Source: Bacteroides sp. CAG:545 (GTDB lineage: Bacteria; Bacteroidota; Bacteroidia; Bacteroidales; UBA932). Taken from it: 5,618 nucleotides of DNA. Shown piece after piece: positions 1 to 5,260 of the stretch. The stretch is from contig HF996039.1 of assembly GCA_000432515.1 (NCBI GenBank), positions 1 through 5,618 of the forward strand, given 5' to 3'. Made by a program: the position numbers and the translations under genes. Every line of letters starts with the position of its first letter. Position 1 is the stretch's first letter. Under the pieces are notes generated by a model. That model did not search any database. It worked only from the letters and a program-made list of their open reading frames with translations, and had not been told where the DNA came from.

Positions 1-27
1 CCTCGAAAATCCTCCACAAATCTTTAC

Positions 28-56
28 CAACTTATTTTTTTTAACGCTTACTAAAT
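28..56 (+). repeat. Upstream element, copy 1 (shared with 4610-4637)
   Basis: This stretch reads CAAC-TTA, a run of eight T, then AACGCTTACTAAAT. It matches 4610-4637 in 25 of 29 aligned columns with one 1-base gap. Weaker similarity continues leftward, with CGAAAA, TCC and ATCT in the same order in both copies. It lies just before the lipoprotein gene at 67, as the other copy lies just before the secreted-protein gene at 4682. A role as a promoter-upstream or regulatory element is inference. Unlike copy 2, this copy is not followed by a clear TAnnTTTG box; TAAATTGC at 52-59 is only a partial match. Confidence 0.5.
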
Positions 57-66
57 TGCTTAGAAA

Positions 67-621
67 ATGCGTCATCGTTATATCATATTTTTCTTGTTCT
101 TGGTTTTGCCAGTTGCACTATCAGGATGTGTAAGTGAGATATTATATGGGATATTATCTCAGAAATGTAAAATGTCAAGTTTGTTTTACGCTGAAATCAA
201 TGGGGAAGTCTTTAGTAGTGATACTGATGAATATGTAATGCCGTATTGTCCTTATACACTAAGGATTGAAGAACAGAAATTTTGCTTTGAGGTAAAGAAG
301 TCAATAGTAAGTAAATCCGGAGATACTATAGAACTTTATTTTATGTTGAACGAATCTTCGGAATTTAATATCGATAAAAAGTATTATTTCAATAGCAATC
401 AGGAAGTTGGCTTAAAGTCAGAAGCAAAAGCTTGGCTATATGACAAGAAAGACAAAAGTTATCAGAAGTATAGGGCCGATAGTGGGTGGATTGAATTTAC
501 ATCATTTTCTTATGAAGATTATTATGCAGATGGAAAATTTGAATTGCTGATGTCGTCTGATTCTGGAGAAAAGTTGATTGTAAATAATGGATGTTTTGCT
601 CATATTTTTTGTTTCCCGTAA
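67..621 (+). CDS. Small beta-rich lipoprotein of unknown function
   Basis: The 184-residue product begins MRHRY, then a hydrophobic stretch (residues 6-20), then a lipobox L18-S19-G20-C21, so it should be exported, lipidated on Cys21 and anchored in the envelope. The mature part has short beta-type segments: AEINGEVF at 42-49, WIEFTSF at 141-147, DGKFELLM at 155-162 and the ending NNGCF at 173-177. This pattern (an INGxxF opening, then a GxFxF strand, then a turn and NGxF) resembles the small extracellular beta-sandwich lipoproteins common in Bacteroidota, some classed under DUF5025 or DUF6252. That family placement is inference. Five further Cys (34, 61, 73, 176, 182) could form disulfides. 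The ATG at 67 is chosen because the signal peptide begins there. Base use is clearly more AT-rich than in the genes downstream, which may mean acquisition by transfer. It ends 17 bases before the kinase start, so read-through is possible. Confidence 0.8.
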   Translation: MRHRYIIFFLFLVLPVALSGCVSEILYGILSQKCKMSSLFYAEINGEVFSSDTDEYVMPYCPYTLRIEEQKFCFEVKKSIVSKSGDTIELYFMLNESSEFNIDKKYYFNSNQEVGLKSEAKAWLYDKKDKSYQKYRADSGWIEFTSFSYEDYYADGKFELLMSSDSGEKLIVNNGCFAHIFCFP

Positions 622-638
622 AAATTTTTAAATGTAAT

Positions 639-1664
639 ATGAATACAAAGTCAATATTGGGAATAGGTAATGCGCTGACGGATATTCTGGCAGTGCTACC
701 GGATGATTCGTTCCTGAAAATGTACCATCTTCCTAAAGGCAGCATGCAGTTCGTGGATATGGAGACAGGGAACAAGATTTTTGAAAGCCTGAAGCCTTAC
801 GGGCTGCATTATGTGGCAGGTGGTTCTGCCGCTAACACCATCACCTGCGCTGCCATCTTCGGAATGGACGCTGCATTTATCGGAAAAGTGGGCGAAGACG
901 AGCTCGGCCATCTGTTCAAGAGCGATGAAGAGCAGTACGGCGTCAAGACAATGCTCCTGAAAGGCAAGAACCCTTCCGGCCGCTCCATGGTTTTCGTGTC
1001 CGGGGCCAATGCAGAGAGAACATTCGCCAACTATATGGGCGCCGCATTGGAAATGGTTCCGGAAGACTTGAAACCGGAATATTTTCAGGGCTATGACTAC
1101 TTTCACATAGAGGGCTACCTCGTTCAGAATCAGGCTCTTATCCGCAAAGCTGTGGAAATGGCGCATGAAGCGGGTTGCCTCATATCCCTGGATATGGCCT
1201 CCTATAACGTGGTCGAGTCCAATGACGCTTTCCTTCACGACATCGTGGACCGTTATGTGGATATAGTCTTTGCCAATGAATCTGAAGCGAAGGCATTTAC
1301 CAAGATGCAGCCGCGCGAAGCCCTCGACGAGATCGCCAAGCATTGCAAAATCGCAGTGGTAAAGGTCGGCAAGGACGGGTCAATGCTCAAGAGCGGCGAT
1401 GAATATCATTATATCGAGCCGTGGCCAGCCGCAACCATAGACGCGACCGGTGCAGGAGATACCTACGCGGCAGGTTTTCTCTATGCGCATTCATTGGGCA
1501 TGCCTCTGAAGGTCTGCGGAGAAGTCGGCTCCATCATCGCGGCCAAAGTAGTTGAGGTCATCGGCACGAAGATTGATATTCCAAGATGGAAAGCGGCCAA
1601 GAAAGAAATCCGTGAGCTGATATCGGCTAACGGAGGACATGTCGCGGAAGAAAAATTCGACTGA
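639..1664 (+). CDS. PfkB/ribokinase-family sugar or nucleoside kinase
   Basis: The 341-residue product transfers phosphate from ATP to the hydroxymethyl group of a sugar or nucleoside in the cytosol. Family marks are in the right order. The N-terminal strand ILGIGNALTDIL (6-17) carries the substrate-binding Asp. PfkB signature 1 is at 61-67 (GGSAANT). The NxxE metal/phosphate motif is at 213-216. VKVGKDG is at 241-247. Signature 2 is at 268-274 (DATGAGD), where Asp274 is the expected catalytic base and GAG forms the anion hole. Length fits the family. The first ATG in frame that makes sense is at 639, because it places the first beta strand at residue 5; an upstream in-frame start at 591 would lie inside the preceding gene and add 16 unrelated residues. 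Bacteroidota homologues are often labelled adenosine kinase, but substrate cannot be decided from sequence. It is the first gene of the four-gene operon and its stop overlaps the next start (TGATG). Confidence 0.93.
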   Translation: MNTKSILGIGNALTDILAVLPDDSFLKMYHLPKGSMQFVDMETGNKIFESLKPYGLHYVAGGSAANTITCAAIFGMDAAFIGKVGEDELGHLFKSDEEQYGVKTMLLKGKNPSGRSMVFVSGANAERTFANYMGAALEMVPEDLKPEYFQGYDYFHIEGYLVQNQALIRKAVEMAHEAGCLISLDMASYNVVESNDAFLHDIVDRYVDIVFANESEAKAFTKMQPREALDEIAKHCKIAVVKVGKDGSMLKSGDEYHYIEPWPAATIDATGAGDTYAAGFLYAHSLGMPLKVCGEVGSIIAAKVVEVIGTKIDIPRWKAAKKEIRELISANGGHVAEEKFD

Positions 1665-2200
1665 TGATAGATTTTATAAAGAACATATTCAGAAGAAAGT
1701 TTCTGAGAAGGTATTCGAGCAAGCAACCGACCGGACTTGTCCCGTTGTCGGAAATCCGGTCGGTGTCCATTGTCTTGGACGCTCAGGAAAATGGCGTAGA
1801 TGACTGCAAGGAGGCAGCATTGACCTATTTCAAGTCCAAGGGAATTAAGGTCAATGTCTATTTCCTCGATTTGAGCAAGAAAGGAGAGGACGAACGGCAG
1901 ATAACAAGCCTGAACAACACCATCCTCAGGAAGGACCTGAACTGGTACGGCAGGCCGGCGTTGGAAATAATCGAGATGATTTCCTCCGACGGGGCGGATG
2001 TTCTGCTCTCGTTGGTGGACAATGTGGATTTCCCTATTGCAGCATTGGCGGGGTGCTCAGGCGCGGTATTTAAAATCGGCCGTGTGCAGCTGCCGGGCAG
2101 GACTTTTGACCTCGTAGTGGAAGATTCGCCATCTCATGAACTCGGTCCTTCGGACGCCTTCAAGGAAATTACTCGTTATCTGGAAACCATTATTCAATAA
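1664..2200 (+). CDS. Small cytosolic protein, DUF6913-like, function unknown
   Basis: The 178-residue product opens with a very basic helix (FIKNIFRRKFLRRYSSK, residues 4-20) and has no signal peptide or membrane span. The rest alternates strands and helices: SVSIVLDAQ (34-42), KVNVYFLDL (62-70), GADVLLSLVD (110-119), and a C-terminal helix EITRYLETI. This Rossmann-like alternation and the basic N-terminus resemble a family of about 170 residues found in Bacteroidota and named DUF6913; that assignment is from memory of the family shape, not a search. No catalytic motif is visible. Its ATG overlaps the kinase stop by one base, implying translational coupling, and the DUF368 gene starts one base after its stop. 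The basic helix could contact membrane lipid or nucleic acid; this is speculation. Confidence 0.85.
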   Translation: MIDFIKNIFRRKFLRRYSSKQPTGLVPLSEIRSVSIVLDAQENGVDDCKEAALTYFKSKGIKVNVYFLDLSKKGEDERQITSLNNTILRKDLNWYGRPALEIIEMISSDGADVLLSLVDNVDFPIAALAGCSGAVFKIGRVQLPGRTFDLVVEDSPSHELGPSDAFKEITRYLETIIQ

Positions 2201-2201
2201 G

Positions 2202-3170
2202 ATGAACGCATTGACAAAAAACATACTCACCGGACTGAAGGGATTCGGAATGGGGGCGGCGAATGTGATTCCTGGAGTTTCAGGTGGGACAATCGCTTTA
2301 TTGACAGGAATTTTTACGGAAATCATTGACGCGTTGAATGCGCTGATGGATCCGTCATCGTGGAAGATGCTGCTGAAAGGTCAGTTCAGAGAGTTCTGGA
2401 GATATATCCACGGCACTTTTCTGGTTTCGCTTCTGGTGGGAGTTCTCATCAGTATCTTCTCATTGGCGAAACTTATGGTCTATGTCATGCACTTCTATCC
2501 TGTGCAGACGTGGGCGTTTTTCTTCGGCCTTATCATAGCGTCGTCCGTGTATATGATATATGACATCAAAGGATGGAAATTCGTTGATGTCCTTTTCTTT
2601 GCGGTCGGCATTGCTCTCGGCGTAGTCATCTGCACCCTGTCGCCGACCACCACGCCTGACGACCTGTGGTTCATATTCATCTGCGGAGCGATAGCGGTAT
2701 GTACAATGATTCTGCCAGGCATTTCCGGCAGTTTCATTCTCGTCATTCTCGGAAAATACGATTATATAATGCAGTCTGTCAATCAGTTGAATCTTCCGGT
2801 CCTGCTGGTTTTCGGTATAGGATGCGTTATAGGAATTCTAGGCTTCTCCAAATTCCTGCATTGGCTTCTGAAGCGTTATGAAAGAGCCACGATGCTCACA
2901 TTGGTCGGCTTCGTGATAGGCGCTCTGGTTAAGGTCTGGCCGTGGAATGATATGACGGCAGTGGCTGAGGGACAGCTGCTCAGAAGTGGAATGACGGCAG
3001 AAGCTGCTCAGTCCGGAGCTCAGGCATTGCTGAGTGCTGGCAATGCTGCGCAAGGCATTGACCTTCAGATTTCTGGGGCGATAATCTGGGCGATAGCCGG
3101 ACTTGCTCTCGTGGCGGTCCTGGAGTATCTGAGCAGTCTGCAGAAACTGATGGCTGAAAAGAAGAGCTGA
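2202..3170 (+). CDS. DUF368 membrane protein, PopT-like putative undecaprenyl-phosphate translocase
   Basis: The 322-residue product is a polytopic inner-membrane protein. Long hydrophobic segments lie near residues 12-38, 72-96, 102-120, 126-146, 155-184, 198-217, 231-246 and 291-309. The family's hallmark duplicated motif is clear: GAANVIPGVSGGTIALLTG (18-36), with core PGVSGGT at 24-30, and its partner MILPGISGSFILVILGKY (169-186), with core PGISGSF at 172-178. The two halves probably form inverted re-entrant elements. Members of DUF368 have been shown to support flipping of undecaprenyl phosphate back to the cytosolic face, which recycles the lipid carrier for peptidoglycan and surface glycans; assignment here rests on family membership. 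A hydrophilic insert rich in Ala, Gln and Ser (about 250-288) separates the last two spans. The ATG at 2202 is chosen because translation from it begins at the family's usual N-terminus and follows the previous stop by one base; an in-frame extension back to 2136 would overlap that gene by 65 bases. Confidence 0.9.
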   Translation: MNALTKNILTGLKGFGMGAANVIPGVSGGTIALLTGIFTEIIDALNALMDPSSWKMLLKGQFREFWRYIHGTFLVSLLVGVLISIFSLAKLMVYVMHFYPVQTWAFFFGLIIASSVYMIYDIKGWKFVDVLFFAVGIALGVVICTLSPTTTPDDLWFIFICGAIAVCTMILPGISGSFILVILGKYDYIMQSVNQLNLPVLLVFGIGCVIGILGFSKFLHWLLKRYERATMLTLVGFVIGALVKVWPWNDMTAVAEGQLLRSGMTAEAAQSGAQALLSAGNAAQGIDLQISGAIIWAIAGLALVAVLEYLSSLQKLMAEKKS

Positions 3171-3171
3171 T

Positions 3172-4080
3172 ATGAAAAAGTTTGTCGTTGCGCTGATTTT
3201 CACGGCGCTGCTGTCCTGCGTGCAGGTCAATGCAGCTGAACCTCTCCATGAAACTTTCAGGCATAAGGGCCTGGAAAGGGAGTATTATCTTTATCTGCCT
3301 GACGGTATGAAGGAGAATGCGCCTCTTGTCATTGTCCTTCATGGTTATGGCGGCAGGGCAATGCGGGGCGGTTCTGCTCTGTGTGGAGTAGCTGACCGAG
3401 AGAAATTTGCGGTCTGTTATCCTCAGGGGGCGAAGGATGATCGCGGAAATACTTGCTGGAATGTTGGCTATCCGTTCCAGAAAGGGCTCAAGACCGATGA
3501 TGTGGATTTCCTTTGTACTCTTACGAAAAGGCTTCATAAGCAATATGGCCTGAGCCGGCACAATGTCTTCCTTACCGGTATGTCCAATGGCGGGGAAATG
3601 TGTTATCTGATGGCGTATCTCAAGCCGGATTTCTTCGCGGCTATTGCTCCGATTGCAGGACTCACGCTCGATTGGATGCAGAAGGACCTGGATGCCAAGG
3701 GACCTGTTCCGCTTATGGAAGTGCACGGTACTGAGGACAAGACTTCGCTCTGGACTGGTGATCCGATGAACAAGGGCGGCTGGGGAGCGTATATCGCTGT
3801 CCCGATTGCAGTGGGCAAATGGGTGGATGAGGCCAGGTGTTCGTATGAGGAGGTGGATTCGCTTTCGATGAAGGTGCCTGCTGTCCCTGTGGACAATCCC
3901 AAGAACCGGCCTCGACAGGTGGTGCTTCACAGGTATCTGGGCGGTGTCCCTGCCTGGAAGGGTGGCCCTGAGACTGAAGTTTGGCTCTATGAGGTGATTG
4001 GCGGCAATCACAGCTGGAGTGAGCACAGTATGGATACGTGTGAGGAAATCTGGAAGTTCTTCAGTAAATATTTAAGATAA
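3172..4080 (+). CDS. Secreted alpha/beta-hydrolase esterase, LpqC / PHB-depolymerase / feruloyl-esterase type
   Basis: The 302-residue product has a signal peptide (MKKFVVALIFTALLSCVQVNA) with likely cleavage after Ala21, giving a periplasmic or secreted enzyme. LLSC at 13-16 resembles a lipobox, but Leu at -2 makes lipidation less likely. The fold is an alpha/beta hydrolase. The oxyanion strand is LVIVLHGYGG (52-61). The nucleophile elbow is GMSNGG with Ser138. Asp189 in HGTEDK is the likely acid, and His280 in GGNHSW is the general base. The CWNVG segment (95-99) and YLPDGM near residue 41 are typical of the COG3509 group that contains acetyl-xylan, feruloyl and polyhydroxybutyrate esterases. 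It therefore probably cleaves an ester on a glycan or polymer outside the cytosol; the exact substrate is open. It starts one base after the DUF368 stop, is the last operon gene, and is followed by a terminator at 4178-4215. Confidence 0.9.
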   Translation: MKKFVVALIFTALLSCVQVNAAEPLHETFRHKGLEREYYLYLPDGMKENAPLVIVLHGYGGRAMRGGSALCGVADREKFAVCYPQGAKDDRGNTCWNVGYPFQKGLKTDDVDFLCTLTKRLHKQYGLSRHNVFLTGMSNGGEMCYLMAYLKPDFFAAIAPIAGLTLDWMQKDLDAKGPVPLMEVHGTEDKTSLWTGDPMNKGGWGAYIAVPIAVGKWVDEARCSYEEVDSLSMKVPAVPVDNPKNRPRQVVLHRYLGGVPAWKGGPETEVWLYEVIGGNHSWSEHSMDTCEEIWKFFSKYLR

Positions 4081-4098
4081 TTTAATATGTTTTTTGTG

Positions 4099-4116
4099 TT
4101 TGGCACGATAATGGTA
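4099..4116 (+). promoter_or_regulatory. Possible sigma-54-type promoter (weak)
   Basis: TTTGGCACG at 4099-4107 matches the -24 element of sigma-54 promoters (TGGCACG) fully. At the correct spacing the -12 element reads TGGT (4112-4115) instead of TTGC: the invariant G is kept but the final C is T. If real, transcription would begin near 4127 and end at the terminator at 4178-4215, giving about 90 nt. The -12 mismatch keeps this at low confidence. Confidence 0.22.
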
Positions 4117-4177
4117 TTATATCAGGTCAGAAGACATAATAACATGAGCTAGTTTAATTCATATTGAATAAGGTAAG

Positions 4178-4215
4178 ACAGCAGCCAGTCGTGAAGACCA
4201 GCTGCTGTTTTTTTT
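4178..4215 (+). terminator. Intrinsic terminator of the kinase-esterase operon
   Basis: The stem ACAGCAGC (4178-4185) pairs with GCTGCTGT (4201-4208). It continues past a 2x2 internal loop with GTC (4188-4190) pairing GAC (4196-4198) around a GTGAA loop. A run of eight T at 4208-4215 follows directly. This is a textbook intrinsic terminator about 100 bases after the esterase stop, with no other gene in between. Confidence 0.85.
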
Positions 4216-4437
4216 GATGCGTTTTGTTTTTAGTGCTTTTTGTTTTTTTCTTGTGCGCTTTCTGTTTTTTCTTGTGGGGTGCTTTCATTTGTTTCTTCTT
4301 GTGCAAAATGCGGAAAATCAGTCGTTTCGGGATATTCTGGCGGCGAAAAATCGAAGGTCGAAAAAGTTTTGCAACGTTTTACGATTAGAGATTATAAGGA
4401 ATATATGTAAAAAAACTTATAAATTTTTATGAAAATA
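4216..4437. other. T-rich gap with no convincing gene
   Basis: The left half is dominated by T runs and holds three spaced copies of a C-TTGTG motif after T-rich tracts (4244-4255, 4265-4276, and a looser one at 4292-4303). The right half is AT-rich with short runs such as AAAAATCGAAGGTCGAAAAA. An open frame of 71 codons from ATG 4217 encodes mostly Phe and Leu followed by a basic tail; it begins two bases after a terminator T tract and shows no promoter, so I do not call it a gene. Confidence 0.5.
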
Positions 4438-4469
4438 TTTGGTGATAACGTTTTAAGTTTATATATTTG
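4438..4469 (+). promoter_or_regulatory. Bacteroidota housekeeping promoter (TTTG-N20-TATATTTG)
   Basis: TTTG at 4438-4441 is the -33 element. TATATTTG at 4462-4469 is a perfect match to the -7 consensus TAnnTTTG. The spacer is 20 bases, inside the usual 19-21 range for the Bacteroides primary sigma factor. Predicted start of transcription is near 4474-4476. The next protein gene begins more than 200 bases downstream and lies beyond a terminator, so this promoter appears to serve a short RNA. Confidence 0.75.
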
Positions 4470-4474
4470 CACTC

Positions 4475-4563
4475 AGACAATAAAAGGTTTTTATGTCTAT
4501 TTGTTAAGTTCGTTTTATATAGGGGTCCGGTCCTTTGTGAAAAGCACCGGATCTTCTTTTTTT
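4475..4563 (+). ncRNA. Candidate small RNA of about 90 nt
   Basis: The RNA is bounded by the promoter at 4438-4469 and the terminator at 4524-4563. A hairpin begins at the predicted 5' end: AGAC (4475-4478) pairs with GTCT (4495-4498), A4479 is bulged, ATAAAA (4480-4485) pairs with TTTTAT (4489-4494), and GGT is the loop. A U-rich, apparently single-stranded linker follows (4499-4523), then the terminator hairpin. The only ATG inside (4493) opens a very short frame. I do not recognise it as 6S, SRP, tmRNA, RNase P or a known riboswitch. The alternative is an unusually long leader with premature termination for the gene at 4682, but that gene has its own promoter at 4652. Confidence 0.5.
4524..4563 (+). 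terminator. Strong intrinsic terminator with GTGA tetraloop
   Basis: GGTCCGGT (4524-4531) pairs with ACCGGATC (4546-4553) with one G-U wobble. After a single C-C mismatch, CTTT (4533-4536) pairs with AAAG (4541-4544), closed by a GTGA tetraloop of the GNRA class. The tail is TTC followed by seven T (4557-4563). It ends the candidate small RNA. Confidence 0.88.
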
Positions 4564-4609
4564 CTCATCCGCCGTGTGCTTATTTCCGAAAAATTCTCCT
4601 GATCTGAGA

Positions 4610-4637
4610 CAAGTTATTTTTTTTCACGTTACTGAAT
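4610..4637 (+). repeat. Upstream element, copy 2 (shared with 28-56)
   Basis: This copy reads CAAG-TTA, eight T, then CACGTTACTGAAT. It matches 28-56 in 25 of 29 columns, and weaker matches extend left to about 4585 (CGAAAA, TTCTCC, GATCT). It ends 14 bases before the -7 box at 4652, so it covers the -33 and UP region of the promoter for the secreted protein. Confidence 0.5.
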
Positions 4638-4651
4638 CCGTATATTTTACG

Positions 4652-4659
4652 TATATTTG
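4652..4659 (+). promoter_or_regulatory. -7 promoter box for the secreted-protein gene
   Basis: TATATTTG matches the Bacteroidota -7 consensus perfectly. The -33 position (4629-4632, TTAC, spacer 19) is a poor match to TTTG, but this element is often loose in the phylum and the T-rich tract upstream may compensate. Expected transcription start is near 4664-4667, giving a short A-rich leader of roughly 15-18 bases before ATG 4682. Confidence 0.6.
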
Positions 4660-4681
4660 ATGAGTGGTTAAAAATGAAGAT

Positions 4682-5104
4682 ATGAAACGCAGACTTCTTT
4701 TATTGGCATTGACCTTCTTGGCATTGACTGTTTCCTTGAGAGCGCAGGACAGGCGATTCGTCTATATGCAGGTTGAAATCGTTTACTATGGTCCGGGATA
4801 CCGGGTGGTGGCTGATTTGGGAACGCCATCGGAGAAAGTTTTGCAGTTCAATTATAATTATCTCAAGGACGATACGGACACTCCTTTCTGTTTCAATACG
4901 AAAATGGCTGCTGTCAACTGGCTTGCAAAGGATGGCTGGGTCCTGAATGACCACTGCAGCCGCATTGATTCTACCTTTATCATGAAACGTGATGTCAGCG
5001 GCATGAATGAAACTCAGGTTCAGGAGTTCTTGTCCAGATATAATATCGGGCCGGCCACTGGCAGCAAGAAGCCTGCGGCGCAAAAGAAGTTGTCGAGAAA
5101 ATAG
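4682..5104 (+). CDS. Small secreted protein of unknown function
   Basis: The 140-residue product starts MKRRLLLLALTFLALTVSLRA and should be cut by signal peptidase I after Ala21, leaving a mature protein starting with Gln, as is very common in Bacteroidota. The mature part has an initial beta segment RRFVYMQVEIVYYG (24-37), then YRVVADLG (40-47), a central AxNWLAKDGWVL helix-turn (77-88), and a strand STFIMKRDV (97-105). The WLAKDGW then IMKRD order recalls the small fold of DUF4177-type proteins, where LxxxGWELV precedes a final strand; this is a loose resemblance only. The C-terminus is a basic, Ala/Lys/Pro tail (KKPAAQKKLSRK). ATG 4682 is chosen over an in-frame GTG at 4664 because the GTG would place six polar residues before the signal peptide and falls at the predicted transcription start. 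It stands alone behind its own promoter. Confidence 0.8.
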   Translation: MKRRLLLLALTFLALTVSLRAQDRRFVYMQVEIVYYGPGYRVVADLGTPSEKVLQFNYNYLKDDTDTPFCFNTKMAAVNWLAKDGWVLNDHCSRIDSTFIMKRDVSGMNETQVQEFLSRYNIGPATGSKKPAAQKKLSRK

Positions 5105-5133
5105 TGCGGCTGGTGTAGGCCCTGGTGCTGGAA

Positions 5134-5260
5134 ATTCTGACTTGTCCGGAAAAACGGCCCTTTTTACGGATAACTTGTTTATTTTGAATAACTTATCCGT
5201 GAAACCACACCTGTTTACGGACAAACTGAGCATTTTGAGTCAACTTTTTACAGTAAAAGG
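5134..5260. repeat. Three degenerate tandem copies of a ~50-bp repeat
   Basis: The unit runs ATTTTGA, then AACTTATCCGTGAAACC, then TTTACGGA-AA. Copy 1 starts near 5134 (ATTCTGACTTGTCCGG), copy 2 at 5181 and copy 3 near 5231 (partial, with its TCCGT core lost). Offsets between matching bases are 50-52. Each unit contains inverted TCCGT and ACGGA cores, so neighbouring cores can pair: ACGGATAA (5166-5173) with TTATCCGT (5193-5200), and TCCGT (5196-5200) with ACGGA (5217-5221). No CRISPR features are present. It lies between the secreted-protein gene and the hairpin block; function unknown. Confidence 0.7.
5246..5258. repeat. Perfect 13-base palindrome TTTTACAGTAAAA
   Basis: TTTTAC and GTAAAA flank a single central A. 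It lies where the 50-bp repeats end and the hairpin block begins. It could be an operator, the end of a mobile segment, or a remnant of the repeat core; nothing further in the sequence decides. Confidence 0.5.

Noticed and set aside
578..611. Promoter for the kinase operon inside the end of the lipoprotein gene
   Set aside because: TATTTTTTG at 603-611 is one base too long for TAnnTTTG and the only TTG upstream is at a poor 22-base spacing.
591..638. In-frame upstream start for the kinase
   Set aside because: It would overlap the lipoprotein gene and add 16 residues unlike the family; the family N-terminus starts at ATG 639.
2136..2201. In-frame upstream start for the DUF368 protein
   Set aside because: It would lie inside the preceding gene; ATG 2202 follows the stop by one base and gives the usual N-terminus.
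4330..4341. 12-base match GGATATTCTGGC to the kinase gene near 679
   Set aside because: One such match is expected by chance in a window of this size and the flanks do not agree.
4217..4432. Possible small Phe/Leu-rich membrane peptide of 71 codons
   Set aside because: The frame is a by-product of T runs, begins right at a terminator tail, and has no promoter or recognisable pattern.
4664..4681. GTG start for the secreted protein
   Set aside because: It coincides with the predicted transcription start and would put polar residues before a normal signal peptide.
5134..5260. CRISPR array
   Set aside because: Repeats are degenerate, adjacent without unique spacers of constant length, and only about three in number.
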